Shown here: piece by piece, positions 52,094-61,140 of the stretch
How positions within the stretch are numbered: the stretch's first letter is position 1
Layout of the letters: each line of letters starts with the position of its first letter
Assembly (NCBI RefSeq): GCF_009650605.1
Contig: NZ_WAJT01000002.1
Location: 744,001-808,000 of the forward strand
Length of the DNA: 64,000 nt
DNA from: Labrenzia sp. CE80
GTDB lineage: Bacteria > Pseudomonadota > Alphaproteobacteria > Rhizobiales > Stappiaceae
Direction: 5' to 3'
Notes under the pieces: model-generated
Databases searched by the model: none
Told to the model about the DNA's origin: nothing
The model's input: only the letters and a program-made list of their open reading frames with translations
Program-made: the position numbers and the translations under genes

Positions 52094-52909
52094 TCAGCTC
52101 CCGCCCGGCATCATGATGTAAGCGGTTTTCTGGATCGGAAGCTGCTGCCGGCTGATGATCAGCTGAGGGTCTTTCGCCATCTTGATCTCATAACCTTCGC
52201 TTGTTGCCCGGGCCATGAATGCCTCGAGCGCGCCATGAAAGTGGAAATGCATCGGGATGACCATTGCAGGTGAGATCGCAGACAAAACATCAATCAGGCT
52301 CTCCAGCCTAAGTGTCGATGAGTTGTCGATAGCCGCAAATACAATATCGATCTGGCCGAGGCGCGTAAGATCTTCCTGCGTAAGCCTGTGATGTAGATGT
52401 CCAAGATGGGCGATGCACAGATCGGCTACTTCAAACACAAAGATCGAGTTTCCAAGTCGCCGGCTTTCCCCATCCCAGCCACGGATGTTCGTCTGGATAT
52501 TCCGAACGCGGAGATCTTTGACGATCAAATCATGGTCGATGGGTCCGCCATCCTTGTTCCAGCCTGGAAGGACATGCTTGATTTCGGGATCTGGCATCAG
52601 GCTGTAGTGCGTGCTATGCGCGCCATTCATTGTTGCAACGGTTGGCGGTTGGGCCGGTCGGATGCTGTCGTTGTAGTCTGTCGCGACGCGCACACCTTGG
52701 GGCGTTTCAATTTCGAATGTCGAGTGGCCGATATAGCGAATTTGAATTTCATGCGGCGCAAGCGCTGTCTTGACGCGCACAGGCGCAAATGGCGCGTTTT
52801 CTGCCACGAGCTGGCAGACCGCCGCTGCGGGCTGCATGAACCCTACAATCCCCACCGTAGCAAGCGCCGCAATCTTTACGAAATTGGGGAATTGTGCTGC
52901 ATCAAACAT
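52094..52909 (-). CDS. Exported metallo-beta-lactamase-fold protein with altered metal motif
   Basis: 271 residues with a signal peptide (about 1-31, ending PAAAVC). The fold is the MBL type: IRYIGHSTFEIETPQGVRVATD, then a helix-strand core, and MVIPMHFHFHG near the C-terminus. In relatives such as UlaG the metal site is HxHxDH followed by HxGD. Here the first motif reads MNGAHSTHYSL, with no DH, and the second reads IAHLGHLHHRL, with His instead of Asp. Zinc may still bind through other His. Function is unknown. It converges on rsmD. Confidence 0.78.
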   Translation of the reverse strand: MFDAAQFPNFVKIAALATVGIVGFMQPAAAVCQLVAENAPFAPVRVKTALAPHEIQIRYIGHSTFEIETPQGVRVATDYNDSIRPAQPPTVATMNGAHSTHYSLMPDPEIKHVLPGWNKDGGPIDHDLIVKDLRVRNIQTNIRGWDGESRRLGNSIFVFEVADLCIAHLGHLHHRLTQEDLTRLGQIDIVFAAIDNSSTLRLESLIDVLSAISPAMVIPMHFHFHGALEAFMARATSEGYEIKMAKDPQLIISRQQLPIQKTAYIMMPGGS

Positions 52910-53101
52910 CGCATATCCTCCGCTTTTCGGCCTTCCGAAATGGTAAGCTTGCGCGTGGGCATTGCAAGGTCAAATTCGCAGCAGAGGCGAAACGTGAAGG
53001 AAGTAGAAGTTGGCAACCGTTCCGGGAGGTGACTATACGAAAGGAACGGTTGCCAGGTGGGGTCTGGTGGGAGGAGGTACCAAACCCATATCTGGATGTA
53101 T

Positions 53102-53446
53102 CTAGCAGTTGTAAAGGCTAACCGGACGCTTGACGTGACGTGGCGCCATATAGCGATCACCCGCAAGCGTTGCTTCCATGTTCTGTGCCTGGAAGTGGAT
53201 CAACTCGCCCGCATGACCGCTCTCCTCGACGAGTGCTCGCTTCGAGCATGTGGCCGCAATCGCGAGACCCAGTCGTCTTAGATGGGTGCGACGGTAACAG
53301 AAAACCGCCAGACGGCTCCTGTCCTCATCGGGCAGCGCGCAAGCCAGATCGCTTGCAGCAGTGAGAGAGGCGCTAACAAGCCGAGCGAACGTCAGCTCGT
53401 CGACCGGACATTCTTCCAGCTCTTCAGAGGTCAGTTGATGGGTCAT
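53102..53446 (-). CDS. Small hypothetical protein
   Basis: 114 residues, soluble, with no signal peptide. The N-terminal LTSEELEECPVDELTFARLV is acidic, and the middle is helical with SASLTAASDLACALP and RLGLAIAATC. The C-terminus is basic (RHVKRPVSLYNC). There is no recognised family. A weak AAGAG precedes the start. It has an AT-rich region (53447-53567) upstream that looks like a promoter, which supports expression. Confidence 0.55.
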   Translation of the reverse strand: MTHQLTSEELEECPVDELTFARLVSASLTAASDLACALPDEDRSRLAVFCYRRTHLRRLGLAIAATCSKRALVEESGHAGELIHFQAQNMEATLAGDRYMAPRHVKRPVSLYNC

Positions 53447-53567
53447 TGTGCGTGCTCTTTGTGTTGTATCGACCCAACACTGGTTTGATTTAATTAACGA
53501 ATAATTAAAAGTAAGTTATTTTAAAATTAAAAATCAATTCATCCCGAAAAGTAACTAGGAGTAATTA

Positions 53568-54413
53568 CTAAAAATTCCTGTTCTGTTCATGGTCTTCTAT
53601 TGCAGTAGTAACTCCACGCTTGACAGTTTCGCGGAGGGGAGTGGCGACATCGAGGATGTGTTTTGTCTTGAGAAAATCCAAAACGCGTATGTTGTCATCC
53701 GGTGGCCGTACCAAAAGATCAGGCGATCTGCTCTTCAGTTTCTCGGCAGTTATTGTTTGCATCAGGATCTGAGATGTGCCGAACAAGGCATCCATTGAGG
53801 TCGGAAGCTGCCGGCCTGGTCGTGGGATCGGAGAACCGACGACATCGACGGCGAGGATAAAATCACAGCTGTCGGGCAGACGGTCGAACGGCAGCGGATT
53901 GACCACGCCGCCATCAACGAGAATGCGGCCCTCCCGCTTGATCGGCTTGAAGATCGCCGGTATGGCGATTGAGGCTGCGACGGCGGGCACAAGCGGTCCA
54001 CTCTCGATGTCTATTTCCCTGCCGCCGTAAAAGTCGGTGGCAAGGACCTTGAGTGGAATTGAGAGATCTTCAAACGTCTCAGGAATGTTGTCGCCTACGA
54101 ACGCGTGCAGGACCTTCAGCGGATCAAACTGCACCATGTTGCCGTCGAAAAGCTCGGCAAGTTTCCGTGGGCGCAGCTTCCACAGGGAGGCGAGCACCTT
54201 GTTGCGCTCACCAAAGGTCTCCATGGCGATGTCCCGGATTTCTGCGCCAGACAGGCCGCCAGCGTATGCAGCGCCAAAAATCGCGCCGATTGACGTCCCT
54301 GCAATCGCGTGAGGTTTGACGCCGAGGTCATCCAGAGCTTCGAGAACAGGAATATGGGACATTCCTCGTGCGCCGCCACCGCCCAGTGCAAGGCCAACGC
54401 GCAATTTGCTCAT
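53568..54413 (-). CDS. Patatin-like phospholipase (RssA type)
   Basis: 281 residues. The Ser-Asp dyad and oxyanion hole are clear: GGGGARG at residues 11-17, the nucleophile S41 in AGTSIGAIFG and the Asp in LVDGGVVNPLP. It matches single-domain bacterial patatins of the RssA/YlbK type, which hydrolyse acyl lipids. No signal peptide is present, so it acts in the cytoplasm or is exported by a route not visible here. It is followed, on the opposite side of an AT-rich strip, by the small gene at 53102. Confidence 0.92.
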   Translation of the reverse strand: MSKLRVGLALGGGGARGMSHIPVLEALDDLGVKPHAIAGTSIGAIFGAAYAGGLSGAEIRDIAMETFGERNKVLASLWKLRPRKLAELFDGNMVQFDPLKVLHAFVGDNIPETFEDLSIPLKVLATDFYGGREIDIESGPLVPAVAASIAIPAIFKPIKREGRILVDGGVVNPLPFDRLPDSCDFILAVDVVGSPIPRPGRQLPTSMDALFGTSQILMQTITAEKLKSRSPDLLVRPPDDNIRVLDFLKTKHILDVATPLRETVKRGVTTAIEDHEQNRNF

Positions 54414-54514
54414 GATCTGATTTCCTTTGACACCCCGTTTATAATGGGATGGCGGTCAGCCTTTGCCAAGATCTCTGATCAGCGGGACCTACCCGGTCAC
54501 ATCTACTGGCCGTA

Positions 54515-57500
54515 TCAGGCCAGTCCGAAAGACAGGTCTGCCTGAGCGGAAGTGAGCCAGTTTGAGATATTTTCGAAGGGCATCGGCCGGGCAATCAGAT
54601 ATCCCTGTACCGAAAAGTTGCCCATCATGCGCAAGCGATCAAACTGGCTGTCAGTCTCGACACCTTCGCAGACAATATCGATGTCGAGCGAACGCGCGAG
54701 ATGAATGAGGTGATTGACCACGATCTCCTTCTTCGCATCCGTCAGGATTTGCGCGGTGAATGATCGGTCAATCTTGAGGCCGTTGATCGGCAAATCCGCA
54801 ACATGCGAGAGCGAGGCGTAACCCGTTCCAAAATCGTCGAGTTCGATGTGGACGCCAAGATTATGCAATTCTTCGAGGACTTCGGAGTTGTTGCTGCGTT
54901 CGCTGTCCAAGAAGACAGATTCAAGCACTTCGGCGGTGATAAACTTCGGAAGGACGCCATGCTTGGCCATTGCGTTGTTGAAGTCACTGAGCAAGGTTCC
55001 AGAGGTGAGGTGAGACGGCGATAGATTGACGGCGATGCGGCCAAAGTCCAGCTGGGATGCCTGCCAGATACTTGCGGCCTCCAGCGCCTTGTCGATGACC
55101 ACCTGTCCCAGCGGTGCTGCCAGACTGGTCTTTTCAACAATCGGCAGAAAGCTTCCGGGGCCAAGCATGCCGCGCGTTGGGTGCTGCCAACGCACGAGCG
55201 CTTCAATCCCGGTCACCTGTTGGGTTCTGATGTTGACCTGCGGCTGAAACACCAGGAAGAACTCGTCGCGACGCAGTGCGTGACGCAGTTCCTGCTCCAT
55301 CCGGGCTTCTTCGTCACTGTCGATCTTCATGTCGCTGGTGAAGTAGCTCCAGCGATCCTTGCCGTCGTCCTTCGAGCGGTACAATGCCAGATCGGCGTGA
55401 ACAAGAAGTGTGGCAAAGTCCTCGCCATCATTTGGGCAACAGGCTACGCCAAGGCTGACGGACGGCCAGATTTGATTTCCTTCGAACTCCATTGGCGCCC
55501 GCATGACGATATTCAGTCGCTGACACAGCTCTTCCGGATCGGCGTCGCTATCGATGGCAATGATGACGAACTCGTCGCCGCCCCAACGATAGCCCTTGCC
55601 CAGATCGATGCAGCAGGTCCTCAGCCGTTCGCCAGTTTCCTCCAGACATGCATCGCCCGCGCTATGCCCCAGCGTGTCGTTGATGCGTTTGAAATTGTCG
55701 ATATCCATATGGATGATGAATGCGGGCTTGGGCTCATTGCCTTCTGCAAAGGCTACGGCGGCGTCGTTCTGGCAGGCTGCGCGATTGGGCAGTCCAGTCA
55801 ACTCATCGAAATAGGCAATGCGTTCTGCAGCTTGACGGGCAGCTTGCGTCTCACGCTCTCGCGCGGTCCTTTCGGTAACATCGTTGCAAATTGCGACAAG
55901 CAGTGAGGTATTCTGCGTTTCGTGAAGCTGGAGGCGAGCTTCTACCGGATATTCGCTCCCATCCTTGCGCTGATGTGTGCCCTCCAGGCTGAGAAGCGAT
56001 GTCTCTCCATCAAGCAGAGGGCGCAGGGTTTCGCGTAGCAACTGCTCGTCATTGTTACCTAAAATCTCCCATGCCGGAAGATCCATGAGCTCTTCCATCG
56101 TGTAGCCGATGTTGTCGCGTGCGCATTGGTTGGCATGTTGGTAGAGCAGCGTCTTTGGATCGAAGATGTAGATCTCGTTCAACGACGCTTCGAGTATGTT
56201 CGCAAGGCGTTTGATGCGCTCCTGGGAGTTGTGGTGCTCGGTCACATCGTGTGTCGTGCCGAAAATCTTTGCGGCACTGCCATCTTGGCCGGCTTGTACA
56301 TATCCACGGACGTGCAGGTGTCTTGTCTCGCCATCCTTCCGTATCAGCTGATGCTCGAAGTTAAACTGTCCGCAATTCAGGATGGCTTGGTCCAACTCCG
56401 TTTCGACAGCCACGCGCTGCCAAGGTGGGATAAGCTTATGAAACTCCTCACGTGCCTGAACAGACGTAAGGGAAAGGGGAAGGTTGGCGATCCGATACAT
56501 TTCATTCGACCAGTAAAGCGAACCGGTCTGAAGGTCGCGCTCCCAGCTTCCCAGAGAGGCGATTTTTTGCGCCTCAACCAGCCTTTCCTGGGAGTGTTTC
56601 AGAGCTGTTGTATTGGCTTCGACCTCCTCTTCCAGCTTGCGCCGGGTCTTGACGACCGAGGCTTGAAGATTGCGTGCGAGGCAGTTGAAAACGAGCCATG
56701 CCGCAAACGCAATTAGGCCTGCAATCAGCAGCGAAATACCGGTTTGAAGCGCAAAAGCTTTGGCCTGTTGGGTTATATCTTGAAGCAAAACAAGATGAGA
56801 GCTGCTTGCGCCGTTTGCGAACAAAAGTGGGAAGCTATAAGCTATCTTTACAGCGCCATCATCGAACACGATGCGGTCGAACCGGGAAAGACGATCGAAA
56901 TTGCTTTCCACGAGGGGGCCGATGTGCGGGGGGAGTTCAGTATCACCTACCGTGCGATAGGCCACATTGCCGTAAGTGGTCCAGCCATGCTGCGCATCCG
57001 CCGGCGCAGTTCCCGGAATGAGGTTGTGCGTCTTGTGAACTTCGATAACGTCAGCTTCAAGCGTTTCGCCAATGAAAACCAAGGGCTGGCGAATTTCCAT
57101 GCCGAGCTTTAGAAAGCCAAGGAATTTGCCATCTACGCTCCAGGGTCTCACAGCGGAAATGGTCGTGGTACCGTTGTCTCCGAGCTCGAGTCCGCGCGAT
57201 ACGCTCTCCGTTTCTGCAGCAAGACCGAGCAAGAAATTCGGTTGATCATCAGACCTCGTAATCGCCTTGTGCGCACTGATGATCCGATGTTCGTCTGAGT
57301 TAAATACGCTGAATTCCGTAATCTGATGGAGATCGGTCATCTCCGGAAACAGGCGCGAGGTCACCTGCTGTAGCGCATAGGGGTCATCACTTTTAAAGGC
57401 GTCTATCAGCCCCTGATTGACGGAAAGTCCAAGCAGTCCTTTTTCCAAACCGTCTGTGCCGATCTTCTGCTGATGGCTCAAAAAGGACTTGGCCGTTTCG

Positions 57501-57769
57501 ATTGTTTTTTCGAGTCGATTTGTGAGATGTTGGTATTCGCTGAAGAGCCTTAGACCGGTCAGGGAGATGACGGTAAGGGCAAAAAAGCAAATGAAAGTGA
57601 CTTTGAGCGGCTTCGAGATTTGTCTGCCGTTCCGGCTCCAGTGGCGCATAATAGCGTCGAGACGCGCGGAAAAACCCCGCTCTTCGTCTGATCGGCTTTC
57701 TATGGCTTCAGCTGGTTGAATTCTGACGCCCACTACAAACTCCTCGTGCAGCCTCACGCTGCCATCCAC
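54515..57769 (-). CDS. Cache-PAS-PAS-GGDEF-EAL sensory c-di-GMP enzyme
   Basis: A 1084-residue membrane sensor. Membrane helices at about 54-76 and 340-362 bracket a periplasmic domain resembling double Cache (about 80-335, with SVFNSDEHRIISAHK). PAS domains span about 400-510 and 520-635, then GGDEF (motif at 730-734) and EAL (motif at 856-858). GGDEF lacks the RxxD inhibitory site: the region reads IDLGKGYRWGGDEF. EAL keeps ITAEV-type Glu, DDFGTGYASL, LKIDRS and CEGVET. Both activities are possible; the net effect is not predictable. GGAGTGG lies upstream of the start. Confidence 0.93.
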   Translation of the reverse strand: MDGSVRLHEEFVVGVRIQPAEAIESRSDEERGFSARLDAIMRHWSRNGRQISKPLKVTFICFFALTVISLTGLRLFSEYQHLTNRLEKTIETAKSFLSHQQKIGTDGLEKGLLGLSVNQGLIDAFKSDDPYALQQVTSRLFPEMTDLHQITEFSVFNSDEHRIISAHKAITRSDDQPNFLLGLAAETESVSRGLELGDNGTTTISAVRPWSVDGKFLGFLKLGMEIRQPLVFIGETLEADVIEVHKTHNLIPGTAPADAQHGWTTYGNVAYRTVGDTELPPHIGPLVESNFDRLSRFDRIVFDDGAVKIAYSFPLLFANGASSSHLVLLQDITQQAKAFALQTGISLLIAGLIAFAAWLVFNCLARNLQASVVKTRRKLEEEVEANTTALKHSQERLVEAQKIASLGSWERDLQTGSLYWSNEMYRIANLPLSLTSVQAREEFHKLIPPWQRVAVETELDQAILNCGQFNFEHQLIRKDGETRHLHVRGYVQAGQDGSAAKIFGTTHDVTEHHNSQERIKRLANILEASLNEIYIFDPKTLLYQHANQCARDNIGYTMEELMDLPAWEILGNNDEQLLRETLRPLLDGETSLLSLEGTHQRKDGSEYPVEARLQLHETQNTSLLVAICNDVTERTARERETQAARQAAERIAYFDELTGLPNRAACQNDAAVAFAEGNEPKPAFIIHMDIDNFKRINDTLGHSAGDACLEETGERLRTCCIDLGKGYRWGGDEFVIIAIDSDADPEELCQRLNIVMRAPMEFEGNQIWPSVSLGVACCPNDGEDFATLLVHADLALYRSKDDGKDRWSYFTSDMKIDSDEEARMEQELRHALRRDEFFLVFQPQVNIRTQQVTGIEALVRWQHPTRGMLGPGSFLPIVEKTSLAAPLGQVVIDKALEAASIWQASQLDFGRIAVNLSPSHLTSGTLLSDFNNAMAKHGVLPKFITAEVLESVFLDSERSNNSEVLEELHNLGVHIELDDFGTGYASLSHVADLPINGLKIDRSFTAQILTDAKKEIVVNHLIHLARSLDIDIVCEGVETDSQFDRLRMMGNFSVQGYLIARPMPFENISNWLTSAQADLSFGLA

Positions 57770-58152
57770 TCCGAAACAGCCGGTCAGGAGGAGAGTGGCA
57801 AGCCCTGGCGTTATGCGTAGGGGCCGTCACAAATCGTCAAGAACAAGAGCTTCGGTCAGCGTTAAGCTAGCCGAGACAAGTTAACTTCTCTTGAATCTTC
57901 ATGTTAATTTGTTAGCAAAAGCATGGGTATTCCAAGTACTTAGAAATGGGACGCTGACACATTCTTGGGATCTGTGACTGACTGTCCTTTAGACGCGATC
58001 GCCTCTGTTTGCATCGCTCCAAAAGGATGTGCGCGTAGAGTTGACGATATTGTAGCGTAAATCGTGATTTATCTGCTTTCTGACAACTGTCGCTTTGAAA
58101 ATTCGGGGCGTGGATCAAGCAGGCATGGTTTGCGGCCGCAAGGCGGTGCGCC
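57770..58152. other. Intergenic region upstream of the Cache-PAS-GGDEF-EAL gene
   Basis: 383 bases with no gene. The part around 57870-57915 is AT-rich and likely holds the promoter for the minus-strand gene. No RNA gene or repeat was recognised. Confidence 0.4.
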
Positions 58153-59064
58153 CTACTGCTCTAAAAACGGCAGGAGCATATCAAGAAGCTCCTCGGGGTT
58201 TTCCTCGGCGACAAAATGGCCGGCTTTGATAGGGCCGCCCGAGACGTCATCGGCCCATCGTTCCCAGACATTGAGAGGTGTTTCATCCGACTGAGCGATA
58301 CCCGTGGCGCCCCAAACTGCGAGGAGTGGGGCTTTCACCTTGTTGCCTGCTTCCAGATCCTGTCTGTCATGATCAACATCAATTGCGGCGCCCGCCCTGT
58401 AGTCCTCGCAGGTTGCAGCGATGCGGTCAGGTTCGGAGAAAAACGCATGGTAGTGTTGCAGTGCTTCCGCACTAAAACTCTTGAGTGACTTGTCAGCCGT
58501 CCAGCTGGCCAGGGTGTGGTCAAGGAAGCGTGCTGACGAGGCCGAAATGAGGTCTTCCGGGAAGGGTGCCGGCTGGGCCAGAAATGCCCAGTGGTAGATC
58601 TTCAGCGCGAAATCCCGGTCCATCCGCTGCCAATAATCATAGGTCGGCAGGATATCGAGCACTGCCATACGCTCGATGCGATCTGGATGATCCAGTGCCA
58701 TGCGATAGGAAACACGTGCACCACGATCGTGCCCGACCAATCGAAAGCGCTCATGGCCGAGCTTGCGCATGAGAACGAGCAGCCTGCTGGCCATGGCTCG
58801 CTTCGAATATGCGTGATGATCAGCACTTGGTTCCAGAATGGAACTTTGGCCATAGCCCGGAAGGTCGGGAAGGATCAGAGTAAAGCGCTGGGCGAGATCG
58901 GGAGCGATCTTGTGCCACATCGCATGGCTTTGCGGATAGCCATGGACGAGCAGAAGGGGCGGTCCGTCACCTCCAGTTCGGCAATGAATTTCACAGCCAT
59001 CACAGTCGATGCGACGCGTTTCAAAGCCGGAGAAAAGCTCCGGCAGCACAACAGGATATGACAC
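58153..59064 (-). CDS. Haloacetate (fluoroacetate) dehalogenase-like alpha/beta hydrolase
   Basis: 303 residues from a GTG at 59062-59064 with GGGAGGG five bases upstream; the open frame runs further but lacks support. Alpha/beta-hydrolase elements are VHGYPQSHAMWH, DLPGYGQSS and GHDRGARVSYR. The nucleophile is D113, with R114 and R117 next to it, D137, H158-W159 (IYHWAFLAQPAP), Y222 (CEDYRAGA) and H283 (AGHFVAEE). These are the positions of the halide and carboxylate contacts of fluoroacetate dehalogenase RPA1163, all shifted by three. A dehalogenase role is therefore likely. It lies between two housekeeping-type genes, on the same strand as purD. Confidence 0.86.
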   Translation of the reverse strand: MSYPVVLPELFSGFETRRIDCDGCEIHCRTGGDGPPLLLVHGYPQSHAMWHKIAPDLAQRFTLILPDLPGYGQSSILEPSADHHAYSKRAMASRLLVLMRKLGHERFRLVGHDRGARVSYRMALDHPDRIERMAVLDILPTYDYWQRMDRDFALKIYHWAFLAQPAPFPEDLISASSARFLDHTLASWTADKSLKSFSAEALQHYHAFFSEPDRIAATCEDYRAGAAIDVDHDRQDLEAGNKVKAPLLAVWGATGIAQSDETPLNVWERWADDVSGGPIKAGHFVAEENPEELLDMLLPFLEQ

Positions 59065-59155
59065 GTATCCCTCCCGTGGAAATCCTATCAGGAGGAGGGT
59101 GCACGGGTGCTGTTCGCGGCGCAAGGCCGATTTACCGACAAAGCGCGGCGAAGCT

Positions 59156-60430
59156 CTAGCTTTCCCGCTCGATCGCGCGCCAGCCGATGTCACTCCGGCA
59201 AAACCCGTCAGGCCAGTCGACCTTTTCGATTGCGGCGTAGGCCCTGTCTCGGGCTTCCTTCACCGTTTTGCCGCGCGCGGTGATGTTCAGAACCCGGCCG
59301 CCATTTGCAACGACCTTGCCATCGCTCGCTTTGGTGCCCGCATGAAAAACCTCCACGTCGGTATCTGAAGACGCTTTGGCAAGCCCGCGAATCTCCGTGC
59401 CTTTTTCATAAGATTCTGGGTAGCCTTTTGCCGCCATGACCACTGTGAGGGCAACGTCGTCGTGCCATCTGGCACTCACATTCTTCAAAGTGCCTTCCGC
59501 GGATGCAAGCATCAAAGTGAGGATGTCGTCCTTCAGCCGAAGCATCATGACCTGGCACTCGGGATCGCCGAAGCGCGTATTGTACTCTATCAGCTTTGGG
59601 CCATCGGCAGTGATCATCAATCCGGCGTAGAGAACCCCTTTGAAGGGAGTTCCGCGTTTGGCCATGGTCGTTACCGTTGGTTCGATAATCTCGCGCATGG
59701 TGCGTTCGATCATCTCCTTGCTCATCACCGGGGCTGGCGAGTAAGCCCCCATGCCGCCGGTATTGGGGCCTGTGTCTCCGTCGAACGCGCGCTTATGGTC
59801 TTGGGCCGTAGCAAGTGGGAGAGGGGTGCTGCCGTCCACGATCACAAAGAAGCTGGCTTCTTCGCCTTCAAGAAACTCTTCAATGACGACATCGGCGCCG
59901 GCTTCGCCAAAACTCCCGTCGAAGCAAGCTTCTACTGCTGCTAGTGCGTCCTCTTCAGAAAAGGCGACGACAACGCCTTTTCCGGCAGCCAGGCCGTCGG
60001 CCTTGACCACGATCGGCGCACCCTTTTCGCGAATATAGGCGAGTGCCTCTTCTTTCCGGTCGAACCGACCATAGCTGGCGGTTGGAATATTGGCTTCGTC
60101 GCAAACACCTTTGGTGAAGGCTTTCGAGCCTTCCAGTTGAGCTGCGGCTTTGCTGGGGCCGAAGGCCTTGATCCCAGCAGCTTCCAGATCATCCACCAGA
60201 CCGGCAACAAGCGGTGCCTCTGGACCAACAACGACAAAATCGATCTGCTTTTCCTTGCAGAAATCAATCACGGAGACGTGGTCGGTTGCGTCCAGAGAAA
60301 CGAGAGTTGCGACTTCGCCGATGCCGGCATTGCCTGGCGCGGCGTAGAGCGTGCTGAGCAGCGGTGAATTGGCTAACGCCCAGGCCAGGGCATGTTCACG
60401 ACCACCGGAGCCAATCAGAAGAACTTTCAT
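59156..60430 (-). CDS. purD: Phosphoribosylamine-glycine ligase (GAR synthetase)
   Basis: Second step of purine synthesis; 424 residues from the ATG at 60428-60430. The N-terminus MKVLLIGSGGREHALAW and the ATP-grasp part with KADGLAAGKGVVVA and GPNTGGMGAYSPAPV are diagnostic. RFGDPECQVMMLRL is the metal-binding region. The upstream open frame to 60517 is not expected to be translated. The dehalogenase gene follows after 91 bases on the same strand. Confidence 0.96.
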   Translation of the reverse strand: MKVLLIGSGGREHALAWALANSPLLSTLYAAPGNAGIGEVATLVSLDATDHVSVIDFCKEKQIDFVVVGPEAPLVAGLVDDLEAAGIKAFGPSKAAAQLEGSKAFTKGVCDEANIPTASYGRFDRKEEALAYIREKGAPIVVKADGLAAGKGVVVAFSEEDALAAVEACFDGSFGEAGADVVIEEFLEGEEASFFVIVDGSTPLPLATAQDHKRAFDGDTGPNTGGMGAYSPAPVMSKEMIERTMREIIEPTVTTMAKRGTPFKGVLYAGLMITADGPKLIEYNTRFGDPECQVMMLRLKDDILTLMLASAEGTLKNVSARWHDDVALTVVMAAKGYPESYEKGTEIRGLAKASSDTDVEVFHAGTKASDGKVVANGGRVLNITARGKTVKEARDRAYAAIEKVDWPDGFCRSDIGWRAIERES

Positions 60431-60615
60431 AGGGCGCAGTCTCTCGAATCTGGGGCCAGACAACTGGCCGGTCCACGCTCTGGTGAGCGAATGATCAATT
60501 TCGCGGCGGTCTAACATGTTGTGAGGGTCTCAGACAATGGAGATGCAAGATGATAGCACCGCCCTTCCGCTCAGGGGCGCAATCAAATTTAATCGGCAAG
60601 GGTGGGAGGACTGGA

Positions 60616-61080
60616 GTGCGGCGTTCTCTTGAGATTTTTTTGGGCGGCCCGTCGTCAGCACGTCAGCTGCGACGGCTTTTGGGCGAGGCTTACCTTGAAA
60701 GCGGTCAGTCCGTTTCAGATGAACAGGAGGACGTATTCACTCGCTTGCTTGTCGATGCAGCGGCGGGACGGATCTATCTTTTTCACTACAAGGGGGCACC
60801 GGCAGGTTTTGTGACGGTTTTCTTTCGTCAGTCTGTCCGGGAGGGCGGACGTGTCGCCCATTTCGAGGACTTATTCCTACGCCCTCATCTCAGGCGCCTC
60901 GGACTTGGTCAACGCATGGTTCGCGCAGTGATACAGGATTTGAAAGCGTTCGGTATCGTCTCGGTCTGGTCTTTCACTCGCCGCAACGCGCACATTGAGG
61001 GTCTCTTCGAGTTGGAGCGTTTCGAACGTCACCATCTGAACGCCTTCAGGAGGTCATGGACGCTTGACGATGAGGAATAA
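60616..61080 (+). CDS. GNAT-family N-acetyltransferase
   Basis: 154 residues from a GTG at 60616, preceded by GGGAGGA six bases upstream, better than the ATG at 60550. The acetyl-CoA site is in FLRPHLRRLGLGQRMVRAV (consensus RxxGxG/A), with AHFEDLFLRP on the preceding strand and RNAHIEGLFELERFE after it. The substrate is unknown. A short out-of-frame open reading frame from 60543 overlaps the region. A weak hairpin (61080-61103) follows, with no T-run. Confidence 0.82.
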   Translation: MRRSLEIFLGGPSSARQLRRLLGEAYLESGQSVSDEQEDVFTRLLVDAAAGRIYLFHYKGAPAGFVTVFFRQSVREGGRVAHFEDLFLRPHLRRLGLGQRMVRAVIQDLKAFGIVSVWSFTRRNAHIEGLFELERFERHHLNAFRRSWTLDDEE

Positions 61081-61140
61081 AACATTCCTTGTGCCGAATG
61101 TTTGCCTTGTCAATTTATACACTGTTGGTACAGAAGGAGC

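Noticed and set aside
52067..52102. GGGAGCT/AGCTCCC inverted repeat between rsmD and the MBL gene
   Set aside because: Long loop and overlap with the end of the MBL coding region; probably chance.
55181..55906. 241-residue plus-strand open frame
   Set aside because: Antisense to the PAS/GGDEF region of the Cache-GGDEF-EAL gene.
60543..60638. Short out-of-frame ORF before the GNAT gene, considered as the result of a frameshift
   Set aside because: The GNAT core is complete from the GTG at 60616 with a strong ribosome site, so no frameshift is required.
61080..61103. 8-bp hairpin after the GNAT gene
   Set aside because: AT-rich and not followed by a T-run; too weak to list as a terminator.
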